Shown in pieces: positions 42,609 through 51,099 of a stretch of DNA of 64,000 nt. The stretch spans positions 1,984,001-2,048,000 of the forward strand of contig CBDDJX010000003.1 of the NCBI GenBank assembly GCA_965229885.1, given 5' to 3'. The notes under the pieces are model-generated. The model had not been told where the DNA came from, did no database searches, and was given only the letters and a program-made list of their open reading frames with translations. This DNA is from DATLLJ01 sp965229885 (GTDB lineage Bacteria > Acidobacteriota > Vicinamibacteria > Vicinamibacterales > CAVVIG01). The position numbers and the translations under genes are program-made. Positions within the stretch are counted from its first letter, which is position 1; each line of letters opens with the position of its first letter.

Positions 42609-43400
42609 TCAGCCCCTCGCCTGCCCGAGGCGTGACGAGACGACCCGCGCCGGAATGCCGACGGCGATGGCGTGCGGCTCCACACTCTCGCGGACGACCG
42701 CACCCGCGCCGATGACCGCGTGTTCGCCGATCGTCACGCCATCGAGGATCTTCGCCCCCGCGCCGAGCCACGCGCCGTCGCCAATCGACACGCCGGCCGA
42801 TGTCCGCGATTGGGCAAGGACCGCCGTGGAGGGATCGGAACGATCGTGGTCGCCGCCGATGATGTAGCTGTAGGCGGCCATCAGCACATCCTGCCCCACT
42901 GTCACCCGGCTGGCCGAGAACAGCTCGCAATTGAAGCCGATGTTTGCGCCATTGGCGATGTCGATGTCGCCGTTCTTGCAGGACAGGATCGTGTTGCGCC
43001 CGACAAACACGCGGCTCCCGATGCGGATCCCGCGGTTGCTCTCCCCTTTTGCATCAAGCAGACAGTTGTCGTCGATGACGACGTTGTCGCCGACATGAAT
43101 CTTGTGCGGGTGCCGCAGGACGACGTGCTGCCCGAAGATCACGTTGCGCCCGCACGAACCGAGCAGCCAGGGGCACAACGCCCTCCGCAGCGCGAGGCCG
43201 ATGGCCCCCGGGCACCCCTGGGTCAGCATCACCACGAACTCGTACTTCAGCAGCGCGCCGAATCCCGGCCGCCCGACGACGAGTGCCGCGTACTTCGCGC
43301 CGCTGGACGTGCCGGGCGCGAAGAGCTGTTCTTGCGCTTTGCCAATCGGATCCATCTGCAGGCCGGATCCTTCCCGGTCCGGCAACTCAGAGCCAGCCAT
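42609..43400 (-). CDS. Left-handed beta-helix acyltransferase (sugar O-acetyltransferase type)
   Basis: The 263-residue protein has hexapeptide repeats from about residue 85: IHVGDNVVIDDNCLLDA, GIRIGSRVFVGRNTILSCKN, GDIDIANGANIGFNCELFS, VTVGQDVLMAAYSYIIGGDH (catalytic-type His), VSIGDGAWLGAGAKILDGVT, IGEHAVIGAGAVVRES. This is the LbH fold of O-acetyltransferases acting on sugars. The ATG at 43400 overlaps the epimerase stop by 14 bases; the ATG at 43352 (MDPIGKAQ), 10-13 bases after GGAAGG, is an alternative. It closes the minus-strand glycan operon. Confidence 0.88.
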   Translation of the reverse strand: MAGSELPDREGSGLQMDPIGKAQEQLFAPGTSSGAKYAALVVGRPGFGALLKYEFVVMLTQGCPGAIGLALRRALCPWLLGSCGRNVIFGQHVVLRHPHKIHVGDNVVIDDNCLLDAKGESNRGIRIGSRVFVGRNTILSCKNGDIDIANGANIGFNCELFSASRVTVGQDVLMAAYSYIIGGDHDRSDPSTAVLAQSRTSAGVSIGDGAWLGAGAKILDGVTIGEHAVIGAGAVVRESVEPHAIAVGIPARVVSSRLGQARG

Positions 43401-44361
43401 AGGCACGATACCACTCGATCGTTCGTGTGATGCCGTCGTGTAGCCCCACGTGCGGCGCGTATCCGACGTCGCGCCGCGCGCGGCTGATATCGAAGGCGCG
43501 GCTCTTGGTAAAGAAATCGACGCGACGCCGATAGAGTGGCGGCGCGAGGCCGAGCGGCGCACACACCGCTTCGCACGCGGCGCCCGCGATCCAGAATGGC
43601 CAGACCGGCAGGTGGAGCGTCGGCGCCGGCACGCCGGCGACATCGGCGACCGTGGCGACCAGATCGTTCAGCGTGGTGACCTCGCCGCCTGCCAGGATGT
43701 ACGTCTGATTCGCGGCGGACGGGTGCTCGCCGCACAATCGAAAGCCCTCCACAAGATCGTCGATATAGGTCAGATGGTAATAGATCCTGCCGCGTCCGAG
43801 CGTGATCCACCGTCGGCGCGCCACGCCGCGGAAAAGTTTGAGCAACCGTCGATCGCCGGGACCGTAAATGCCGCTCGGACGGACGATCGTCACCTCGATG
43901 CCCAGGCGCGCGGCCCCAGCACGCGCCAGACGCTCCCCTTCGAGCTTGGTTTCCTGGTAGATATCGCCAGGCTTGAGTGGGGCATCCTCGTTCGCCGGAG
44001 GATGCTCGATATCGCCGTGCACCCCGACGGTGCTGCAGTGGACAACGCGGCGCACGCCACCGGCGGCGGCCGCTTCAACGAGTTGCCCGACGGCCGTTGC
44101 GTTGACCGCACGATAGAGGTCGCGCGACACGCCCGCCTGCCGATAGCTGGCCGCGATGTGATAGACGATATCGATGCCCTCGACGGCTCTCGCGAGAGCC
44201 GCCGGGTCGCGAAGATCGCCAATCACGATCTCCGTGCCGGGCACGTCCGGCTTCCGAGCTGCGGCTCGCTGGAACGCGCGCACCTGATAGCCACGCGAGG
44301 CCAGTGTACCCGCCAGGTGGCTACCGGCAAATCCCGATGCGCCGGTTACGAGGACGCGCAC
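43387..44361 (-). CDS. NAD-dependent epimerase/dehydratase (SDR)
   Basis: The 324-aa enzyme starts at the GTG at 44361 (VRVLVTGASGFAGSHLAGTL), overlapping the preceding methyltransferase by 16 bases. SDR features: GASGFAGS nucleotide motif, VIGDLRDPAALARAV, STVGVHGDI, catalytic YQETKLEGERLAR, IVRPSGIYGPGD. The C-terminus (YHLTYIDDLVEGFRL, PLYRRRVDFFTKSRAFDISR, ARRDVGYAP) resembles the dihydroflavonol-reductase/HpnA-like and nucleotide-sugar branch. The substrate is unknown, but its place in the operon suggests a sugar nucleotide or lipid-linked sugar. Confidence 0.88.
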   Translation of the reverse strand: MRVLVTGASGFAGSHLAGTLASRGYQVRAFQRAAARKPDVPGTEIVIGDLRDPAALARAVEGIDIVYHIAASYRQAGVSRDLYRAVNATAVGQLVEAAAAGGVRRVVHCSTVGVHGDIEHPPANEDAPLKPGDIYQETKLEGERLARAGAARLGIEVTIVRPSGIYGPGDRRLLKLFRGVARRRWITLGRGRIYYHLTYIDDLVEGFRLCGEHPSAANQTYILAGGEVTTLNDLVATVADVAGVPAPTLHLPVWPFWIAGAACEAVCAPLGLAPPLYRRRVDFFTKSRAFDISRARRDVGYAPHVGLHDGITRTIEWYRAYGWL

Positions 44362-45092
44362 CGTTCCGCGACGAGGGTGATGGGAGACCCGAAGAAGCCG
44401 AGCAAACCAGCGCGGTCGAGAAACGCCTCGACCGCGATCGTGAACCGGCGCGATCCAATCGCCTTGTGAAACGCAATCGGCAGAACGAACTGGCGGTGCA
44501 CCGAACGAACCCGGAAGCCGTGGCTGGCAAAGGCGGCGGCGACCGTACGGTCGGTGAACACGCGGTAGGGTTCGGTCTCGACGCCAACCACGTGTGCGAC
44601 GGCGCGCGCGATCGACTCGAGCGCCGCGAAGCTGTGCACGGACGGATAGTCGACGATGACCAGGCGCCCGGCGACGCGGCACAACTCCGCGATGCACTGC
44701 GGCCATCGCGGCGTGTGCATGATCACCCGCAGGCTGACGGCGACGTCGAAGCTGCGGTCCTCGAAATCGAGCGCGTGGGCGTCTCCGACCAGAAACCGTA
44801 CCGTCGCTCCTTCTTCAGTGGCGCGACGTCGGGCGACCGCCAGCATCTCGCTCGAGGCGTCGACCCCCGTGACGCGGGCCCCTTCCCGCGCCAGGAACAG
44901 CGCCGCGCGGCCCGTGCCGGTGCCGACGTCGAGAATCACACGGTCGCGGAGACTGCCGATCGCGTTGCCCAGCACACGCGCCTGGGTGCTGGCGATGAGG
45001 CCGCCAATCGGACCGCCGAACCGCCGCCCGTCGAAGGTGCGGGCCGTTTCCGGATCGGCGTACGTCGTGTAGCTGTAGTGATGGCGCGTCAC
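44346..45092 (-). CDS. Class I SAM-dependent methyltransferase
   Basis: The 248-aa protein starts at a GTG at 45092 in a four-base overlap with the GT4 stop. Motif I is VILDVGTGTGRAALFLAREG (about 54-73), then VTGVDASSEMLAVARRRATE, FLVGDAHALDFEDRSFDVAV and ELCRVAGRLVIVDYPS. The C-terminal part (RSVHRQFVLPIAFHKAIGSR) is basic and hydrophobic. It is probably a lipid- or sugar-modifying enzyme of the glycan operon. It shows no close similarity to the methyltransferases at 38484 or 55425 beyond the fold. Confidence 0.85.
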   Translation of the reverse strand: MTRHHYSYTTYADPETARTFDGRRFGGPIGGLIASTQARVLGNAIGSLRDRVILDVGTGTGRAALFLAREGARVTGVDASSEMLAVARRRATEEGATVRFLVGDAHALDFEDRSFDVAVSLRVIMHTPRWPQCIAELCRVAGRLVIVDYPSVHSFAALESIARAVAHVVGVETEPYRVFTDRTVAAAFASHGFRVRSVHRQFVLPIAFHKAIGSRRFTIAVEAFLDRAGLLGFFGSPITLVAERCASS

Positions 45093-46273
45093 GCCAGGTC
45101 CTTCACCGCCACCATGACCGCGTACGCCTGGCGGGTTCGCTCGAGATAGGCCTCATAGCTGTACTTCGTATCGGCCATCACCCGCGCCTGCTGCCCAATC
45201 GCAGTCGCCCGGACTCTGTCGGTCAAGGCCGCCACCATGCCGTCGGCAAACTCGCGCGCGGTGGCGCCCGTGAGCACCGCCGTGTCGTCGTCGAGGACCT
45301 GCGTGTGCGTGAGGAGACGCGTCGCCACAATCGGTTTGCCCGACCGCAGATACTGATAAATCTTCAACGGCGTGTTCGTGCCGCGCGACCGGGGGGACAC
45401 GAGCACGTCGGCCGCGAGCAGATACGCGGGAATCTCCTCGGCCGGACGCTCCCCGACGAAGATCGTCGCTGCCTCGATCCCGGCGGCGCGAGCGCGCTCG
45501 CGCGCGCGGGCCACTTGATCCGGCTTCCCGCCCGCGAGCACCAGGCGCGCATCGGGACTGGACCGGCGCACGATGGCCATCGCATCGAACAGCAGATCCA
45601 GGCCCTGATACGCCTCAAATGTACCCGTGTAGAGGACCATCGGCGTGCAGGTCGCGGCGCCAAGCGATCGACGGACCGCCGCCGCTTGTTCCGCGGTGGC
45701 TTCCCCTTCAGACGATCCTGGCGCGTTCTCGATCAGCACGGTCCGCGCCTGCGCATCGATCTCCCGTACGGTTTCCTCGAGCGACGGGCAGATGACGATG
45801 ACGACGCGCGACCGTGTGATCATCAGCCGTTCGAGCGCCAGGAACGCGCGCCGCATGAGCACGGAACGGCTGAATGCGAAGTTCGTCAGCTGTTGCGGCA
45901 GGCTCGAGTGCATGTCGTACAGGTGAGGCACCCGCAGCATCGTCGCCAGCGCCACGCCGATCACGCCGCCTTCTTCATGCGAGTGGATGGCGTCGTATCG
46001 CCCGCCGAGTCCGCGCCTGAAGACGGCGAGCGTCAATAACGCATCGAGCGGGATCTTGGCGATGGACGGTCCGATCCTGACGCCGCGCACAAACGGCGGC
46101 CGCAAACAGCGGAAGACCCGAAGTCCCGGCATCGAGACGTCGCGGCCAAAGGGGTACGTCACCAGATCGACCTGATGCCCAAGCGCGGTCAGCGCGCGGA
46201 TGCGATGGAACTCGCTGAAGGGCGTGCCCCGCGGCTCAAAAAATGGCTCCGGGGCGATCATCAGAATGCGCAC
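45089..46273 (-). CDS. Glycosyltransferase family 4
   Basis: The 394-aa GT-B enzyme starts at the GTG at 46273 (VRILMIAPEPFFEPRGTPFS). N-terminal acceptor domain: RIRALTALGHQVDLVTYPFG, YDAIHSHEEGGVIGVALATM. C-terminal donor domain: VLYTGTFEAYQGLDLLFDAM, LVLAGGKPDQV, PAYLLAADVLVSPRSRGTNT, PLKIYQYLRSGKPIVATRLL (the E/ExxxxP-type nucleotide-sugar region). It is cytoplasmic, probably adding a sugar to a lipid-linked glycan. It overlaps the methyltransferase downstream. Confidence 0.92.
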   Translation of the reverse strand: MRILMIAPEPFFEPRGTPFSEFHRIRALTALGHQVDLVTYPFGRDVSMPGLRVFRCLRPPFVRGVRIGPSIAKIPLDALLTLAVFRRGLGGRYDAIHSHEEGGVIGVALATMLRVPHLYDMHSSLPQQLTNFAFSRSVLMRRAFLALERLMITRSRVVIVICPSLEETVREIDAQARTVLIENAPGSSEGEATAEQAAAVRRSLGAATCTPMVLYTGTFEAYQGLDLLFDAMAIVRRSSPDARLVLAGGKPDQVARARERARAAGIEAATIFVGERPAEEIPAYLLAADVLVSPRSRGTNTPLKIYQYLRSGKPIVATRLLTHTQVLDDDTAVLTGATAREFADGMVAALTDRVRATAIGQQARVMADTKYSYEAYLERTRQAYAVMVAVKDLA

Positions 46274-46328
46274 GGTCGAGTGATCTTCGCACGGAATCGT
46301 CGCAGGTCGTTCTGGCGTCACTGACCCG

Positions 46329-46949
46329 CTAGGGCGGAAATCCCACGATTTCGAACAGCCGCGTGTCGGCATCCGTGTAGAGCGGAGTGAGATACGGGGC
46401 GAATTCGCCGATGCGCGAGACCATGGCGGCCCGATCCTCGTCGCCGTACAGGTCCATGTGGACGACCGCATGCCGCGCTCGCGTTTCGGCGAGCAGCTTG
46501 AACGCCTCGCGACTCGGAAAGAACTTCAGCACGGGCGCTGCCTCAAGAAAGTCCGGCGGGATGTAATCGCTGTATCCGTTGATTCGGGGCATCCAGTGTG
46601 CCGTTGAATTCAGCAGGTACGGGGTGTGGCCAAACAGTTCCCGTTCGTCTGACCAGAACGGGAGCTCGATGACGGGCCCGACCGGCAGCGTGGCGAGCAT
46701 CATGTACGCCGGAGACACCGGCGCCACCTCGCGGAAATGCAACGGGATCGCGAGCTCGGCTGCCGTCACCAGCGCGAGGGCCAGGCCCACGAGCATTGGA
46801 CGCGTCGTCCGCGCGAGCCAGGCGCGAACGGCGATGCCAGCCAGGACCGAGAGCGCGAGCGTGACGACGCAACAGGACGCCGGCGGCCAGGTCGCTTTCC
46901 GAATACAGCAACGTCCGTCGAAATTGTCCACGCGTCCGACATGCGTCAT
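46329..46949 (-). pseudogene. C-terminal part of a large membrane protein, N-terminus lost
   Basis: The frame has two hydrophobic segments (TLALSVLAGIAVRAWL, LVGLALALVTAAELAIPLHF) and then a soluble domain: YMMLATLPVGPVIELPFW, LFGHTPYLLNSTAHWMPRIN, GYSDYIPPDFLEAAP, ARHAVVHMDLYGDE. This matches the C-terminal end of YfhO/GT-C-like membrane proteins that normally have 600 or more residues. The first 30 codons (MTHVGRVDNFDGRCC) look non-native, and only 68 bases separate it from the next gene, so about two thirds of the protein is missing. Confidence 0.6.
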
Positions 46950-46982
46950 TTACGCCGCAAATGGAAACGTCAGCGCGACGGC

Positions 46983-47012
46983 CAGTTCGCGCACGCCCAG
47001 TTCGCGCACGCC
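46983..47012. repeat. Two tandem copies of a 15-bp unit
   Basis: The unit cagttcgcgcacgcc occurs at 46983-46997 and 46998-47012, followed by a partial gcgcac. It lies in the short gap between the truncated membrane gene and the next membrane gene, where a deletion appears to have occurred. Confidence 0.6.
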
Positions 47013-47017
47013 GCGCA

Positions 47018-48913
47018 CTAATTCGGTCTCGCGACGGTGACGGCGGCAAACCGCATCAGCGCGCCAAGGTTGCGAGGATCCGACGATGTGGGGTCCTGAA
47101 GATGGGGCACGAATCCATCGGAAGAGAACGCCGAGAGCAGGTACGCGTAGCTCTGCAGGCCGCGCACGCCGCGAGCCGGCACGTCGAAGTTCACCGTCTT
47201 CCCCGGCACGATCGGCACGACGACGGACGCGGCGCCCATCGAGACGGTCAGCGTGGTCTGGATCGGCGACTCGGCGGTCACGACCAGATGATCCACCGGC
47301 TCTTCGGTGTGCACGATGATATCGGCTCGACGTCCGCCGGTCACCCACATCCCGGGCGGCTCGGGAGGGAACGCATTCTGGTCGAGAAAGTACAAGAGCA
47401 TGAGCGGATCGTTTTGGTACGGGATGCGCGCCCGCAGCGGCGACGTCACCAGCATCACCGGCAGGTCGTTGGCCATGGTCAGTTCGACTGGCAGCCGGCG
47501 GGCCGCGCCTCGCTCGGTCATCAGATACGTGAACTTTGCAGCGACGAACGGATTGACGACCATGTGCGCCGTGAACAGCGCGCCGATCATCCACGCGAGC
47601 ATCGGGGCGGCCATCGACGTCAGCGGCGGCGTGAGGAAGAACAGGACAGGATACAGGCTCAGGAAATAGCGATTCCCCGGCGGTCCTCCGCCTCCGTTCC
47701 AGGTATAGGGGGCAATCACGAGCAGGCCCAGGGTGGACGCGGCCAGGCCGAGGAATGCCAGCACCCGCCAGGGCCTCGTGCGTCCGCTGGAGGCCAGCCA
47801 CAGGCACACGGCGGCGAAGCCGGGGAAGAAGTAGGGCACGAACCCGGAATGCCGGCCGATGAAGAAGTACTTGAGGTTGAGGCCGAAGCGATTCAGGAAC
47901 TCGGACGGCTGAAGGATATTTTCCGTATCGGCATCGTTTGTCGCCGCGACCGTACCGCTCCGATCCCACGTCGCGCCAGGCGAGTCGAACGGGTAGCTAC
48001 CGTAAAACGTCTTTCGATCGCCGCCCTGGTAGTTGAACTCGCCGGTGCCGAACGCGTTGACGCCCCACAGGCCGCCGGTCACCAGCACGAAGACGCAGGC
48101 CGTCATGAGGCCGGCCGAGAACCGTCGGCGCCACCAGAAGAGGAGCACGAGCGGAATGACGAGCGGCAGGTGGGTCGGCTTGGAAAATGTCGCGATGCCA
48201 AGGAGCGCCGCGGCCGCGATGTCGCTCGCGAACGAGCGGAGGAAGCGCCCTCCGGGCGGCGCGACTTCCTTGTAGAGCCAGAGAAAATACGCGAAAAAGA
48301 CGACGGCGAAATTGAAGATGTCCGACGTCAGAAATACCACGTAGACAGGCACGACGGCCGCCATCACGAAAGCGAGCGTGAACGCCACCGCAGGCGTCGG
48401 CTTCGATGTCGCGGACAGAAACTGGTATCCGCAGACGATGACGCCGACGAGCAGCAACACGTGGAACACGAGAAAGCCGTTCAGGCCGGCCAGCCAGACG
48501 AATGGCGCCGCGAAAACCGGATAGATGAACGACTTCCCGAAGTAGAGTCGATCGCTTCGTCGGTCCGCTGTCCGGGTGATGCCCAGAAAGGGCGGCGAGC
48601 CTTGGGATCGCAGCTGCCACCGCTTCCCGCGCTTGAGGAAGATGCCTTCGGGGCCGGCGCGATAGAGGCCCCAGAAGCGCTCGAGGTCCCGCCGCTCGTA
48701 GCGCAGGTCGTGATCGAATGCCGCGCTGAACGCCATCGCCACGTAGGTGGCCTCGTCGCCCTTCACCCCGTATCCGAGTCTGACGACGTCGACCGACATC
48801 GCGGCCGCCAGCATGACGACGAGCAGGATGACCACGGCCGCGGCCGGGCCCGATCGCGGCGGAGCCGATGCGCCAGAAACCGCCAAGGCGGAAGAATCGG
48901 CGTTGGTCATCAC
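47018..48913 (-). CDS. Polytopic membrane protein, GT-C/ArnT-like
   Basis: The 631-aa protein begins with a polar tail, then a first helix (AAAVVILLVVMLAAAMSV) and the short periplasmic DVVRLGYGVKGDEATYVAMA, where the Asp/Glu pair matches the first-loop acidic motif of lipid-linked-sugar glycosyltransferases. About ten more helices follow (FLVFHVLLLVGVIVCGYQFL, LAFVMAAVVPVYVVFLTSDI, AAALLGIATFSKPTHLPLVI). The last 150 residues form a beta-rich periplasmic domain (ESPIQTTLTVSMGAASVVVP). It may transfer sugar to a surface acceptor. The GTG at 48913 or the ATG at 48910 overlaps the upstream stop. Confidence 0.7.
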   Translation of the reverse strand: MMTNADSSALAVSGASAPPRSGPAAAVVILLVVMLAAAMSVDVVRLGYGVKGDEATYVAMAFSAAFDHDLRYERRDLERFWGLYRAGPEGIFLKRGKRWQLRSQGSPPFLGITRTADRRSDRLYFGKSFIYPVFAAPFVWLAGLNGFLVFHVLLLVGVIVCGYQFLSATSKPTPAVAFTLAFVMAAVVPVYVVFLTSDIFNFAVVFFAYFLWLYKEVAPPGGRFLRSFASDIAAAALLGIATFSKPTHLPLVIPLVLLFWWRRRFSAGLMTACVFVLVTGGLWGVNAFGTGEFNYQGGDRKTFYGSYPFDSPGATWDRSGTVAATNDADTENILQPSEFLNRFGLNLKYFFIGRHSGFVPYFFPGFAAVCLWLASSGRTRPWRVLAFLGLAASTLGLLVIAPYTWNGGGGPPGNRYFLSLYPVLFFLTPPLTSMAAPMLAWMIGALFTAHMVVNPFVAAKFTYLMTERGAARRLPVELTMANDLPVMLVTSPLRARIPYQNDPLMLLYFLDQNAFPPEPPGMWVTGGRRADIIVHTEEPVDHLVVTAESPIQTTLTVSMGAASVVVPIVPGKTVNFDVPARGVRGLQSYAYLLSAFSSDGFVPHLQDPTSSDPRNLGALMRFAAVTVARPN

Positions 48914-49899
48914 GTCGGTACTTCGAGGGTCTTCATGATTGAGGTGAAGAAGACGTCCGCGATCTTGGCGTAGCCAGCGGCGGTCGGGTGGAGCCCGTCG
49001 GACCCGATGAAGGTACCGACATCGCCCTCGAGGGCCGCATAGACGTCAACGAGCGGCACGCCGTCTGCCGCCGCCAGCGCGCGAATTTGATCGTTGAAGC
49101 TTGGCACCTGACTCGCAGCGATACCGCGAGAGCCCGCCGGATTTATCGGCGGAACGGTCGCCAGATAGGGTTGAACGCCTCGACTCTTCGCATCGGCCAG
49201 CATCTGGCGCAGCCCCGCGATCGCCGCAAGTTGGACGGTGTCATTGCGGGCGGAGAGGTCAACGGAGCCTTCCATCAGTAGAAGCACGTCGTAATGTCCA
49301 TCGCGCAGCACGCTGGAAAGGCGGCTCGGCGCCCCCCCCGTCACGAACTCGCCGGGCAGACCTTCGTTCGCCACGGTCGGCGATTGTTGAGTGTAGCGCG
49401 CGATGAGCGCCTGCTGCAGCGCGCCTGGATAGGTTTGAGACTGTTGGAGCTGGACGGCCGGGTGGATGGTCCCGGTCCGAAAGGCGCTGCTGCTCGCGGC
49501 CTGCGTACCGTCTTCTCCCCAGGTGAGGCTGTCGCCGAACGCCACGAACCGGGTGAGCGAGAGCGTAGGGGGCGGCGCGACGATCACGAGGAACTGGCAC
49601 GAACTGGCCCGGTGGTCCGCGTCGATGGCCGTGCACGTCACGGTGGTGGACCCGATGGGAAAGGTGGAGCCGCTCTGGGGAGCGCACGTCGTGGTGACGG
49701 GCGGCGTGCCGCCGGTCGTGACTGCGACCCCGTAGGCCACCGACGTCGGAAGCCCGTCGAGCGATTGGATGGTTTGGGGAGATGGACACGAGATGGCCGG
49801 GGGGGAACCCGGGGAGGATTCCGGCGAGGTGGGGCCATTGCATGCGACGATCGAGAATGCGCACAGGCCGAATCCGACCGCGCGCGCGCCGGCACGCAT
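48910..49899 (-). CDS. SGNH/GDSL hydrolase lipoprotein with HYR-like domain
   Basis: The 329-aa protein starts at the ATG at 49899 with a lipoprotein signal (RAVGFGLCAFSIVACNG, lipobox SIVAC). Residues about 40-110 form an immunoglobulin-like HYR domain (GTPPVTTTCAPQSGSTFPIG, STTVTCTAIDADHRASSCQF). The esterase follows: Ser nucleophile in FVAFGDSLTWGEDG, LLMEGSVDLSA (block III position, usually G-x-N-D) and DGLHPTAAGYAKIADV with the catalytic His. It likely removes acyl groups from surface glycans. It is the first gene of the minus-strand operon and overlaps the next gene. Confidence 0.85.
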   Translation of the reverse strand: MRAGARAVGFGLCAFSIVACNGPTSPESSPGSPPAISCPSPQTIQSLDGLPTSVAYGVAVTTGGTPPVTTTCAPQSGSTFPIGSTTVTCTAIDADHRASSCQFLVIVAPPPTLSLTRFVAFGDSLTWGEDGTQAASSSAFRTGTIHPAVQLQQSQTYPGALQQALIARYTQQSPTVANEGLPGEFVTGGAPSRLSSVLRDGHYDVLLLMEGSVDLSARNDTVQLAAIAGLRQMLADAKSRGVQPYLATVPPINPAGSRGIAASQVPSFNDQIRALAAADGVPLVDVYAALEGDVGTFIGSDGLHPTAAGYAKIADVFFTSIMKTLEVPT

Positions 49900-50046
49900 C
49901 TGTGAGCAGGGCTTGCGGAACAAACATGCCCAGTGTACATGGCATGCTGGCTCGGACGGGCGCCAGGTCGCCGCGCGCCAGTCGACGAAGGGATCGTGGC
50001 ATAATACGGTTCCCCGCATTCATTCTCGGTGGCTCTTCGCGTCCGT

Positions 50047-51099
50047 ATGAACAATAGTTTTCCGACAGACGTTGGCGTCGCCATCGTCTCCCACAATAAC
50101 CGTGACACGTTGATATTGACATTGGCCTCGCTCGACGTGGCCGAGTGCCCGCACGAACGGATTCTGGTGGTCGACGTGGCGAGTACCGATGGTACGGCGG
50201 ACTGGCTGCGCCAGACGTACCCGGCGGTCCGCGTGACCACGCTCGAGCACAATGACGGTCCGAGTCCGGGCCGCAATGCGGGCATTCGGCTCACCGGTCA
50301 GCCCTACGTGTTCCTGATGGACGCCGACGTGCAAGTGCAGCCTCGAACGATCCAGCGTCTGCGTGCGGCCATGGCCGCCGATTCCGCCATCAAGATTGGC
50401 AGCCCTGTCGTCGTGCACGCCGGCGCGCCAGACACGATCCAGTACGCCGGCGGCCGCCTGCATTACATCTGCGAAGCCGTCAACCCGTGGCTCGATCGTC
50501 CGCTCGCCGAGCGGGGGCCGGTCCCGCTCGACGTGAACGTCGCGCCGACCTGCGGCTTGCTTCTCGATCGTCAGGCGGCGCTCGATGTGGGTCTATTCGA
50601 CGAGCGGTACTTCATCGGGAAGGAAGATGGCGATTTCACCCATCGCATTCGGCTCGCAGGCTACCGGATCCTCGAGCTCCCCGATGCCCTCGTGCTGCAC
50701 CAGAGTCGTCCGCGCGGAAGCTGGCTCTTCTATTACCAGATCCGAAACCGCTGGCACTTCATGTTGAAGAACTACGAGTGGCGGACGCTCCTCCTGATTC
50801 TCCCCTGTCTGGCGATTCACGAACCGCTGCAACTGGTGGTGTTGCACGCGGCGGGCCACGGCCGCACGTACTGGAAGGCCGTGTGGGGCCTCATCGCCAT
50901 GCTCCCTGCCCTCGGGCGAGACCGCGCGCTGATGCATCGAATCCGCCGCGTGCGGGATCCCGATCTGCTCTGCAGCGACCAGCTGATCGTCCGGGAGGAT
51001 CTGGCACGAAACCCGTTGGTTCGCCTTGGAAAGGGCGCGTACGAATCGTTTCTGAGTGGGTACTGGAGGCTCCTGAAAGGCACGGTCCTCGCGGCATGA
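50047..51099 (+). CDS. Glycosyltransferase family 2
   Basis: The 350-aa protein starts at the ATG at 50047 (an upstream GTG at 50029 is possible). GT-A motifs: VGVAIVSHNNRDTLILTLAS, ILVVDVASTDGTADWL, NDGPSPGRNAGIRLTGQPYV, the DxD-like LMDADVQVQP and ERYFIGKEDGDFTHRIRLAG (ED acceptor motif of rhamnosyltransferase-like GT2). A C-terminal hydrophobic segment (TLLLILPCLAIHEPLQLVVL) suggests membrane association. It is the first gene of the plus-strand glycan operon. The 147-base divergent gap before it should hold promoters for both operons. Confidence 0.93.
   Translation: MNNSFPTDVGVAIVSHNNRDTLILTLASLDVAECPHERILVVDVASTDGTADWLRQTYPAVRVTTLEHNDGPSPGRNAGIRLTGQPYVFLMDADVQVQPRTIQRLRAAMAADSAIKIGSPVVVHAGAPDTIQYAGGRLHYICEAVNPWLDRPLAERGPVPLDVNVAPTCGLLLDRQAALDVGLFDERYFIGKEDGDFTHRIRLAGYRILELPDALVLHQSRPRGSWLFYYQIRNRWHFMLKNYEWRTLLLILPCLAIHEPLQLVVLHAAGHGRTYWKAVWGLIAMLPALGRDRALMHRIRRVRDPDLLCSDQLIVREDLARNPLVRLGKGAYESFLSGYWRLLKGTVLAA

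Noticed and set aside
46983..47012. CRISPR or satellite array
   Set aside because: Only two 15-bp units with no spacers; no other regular repeats were found in the window.
46961..48973. 670-codon open frame on the plus strand
   Set aside because: It is antisense to a membrane protein gene with clear helices, is extremely rich in Arg/His/Glu with no motif, and arises from GC-rich codon positions.
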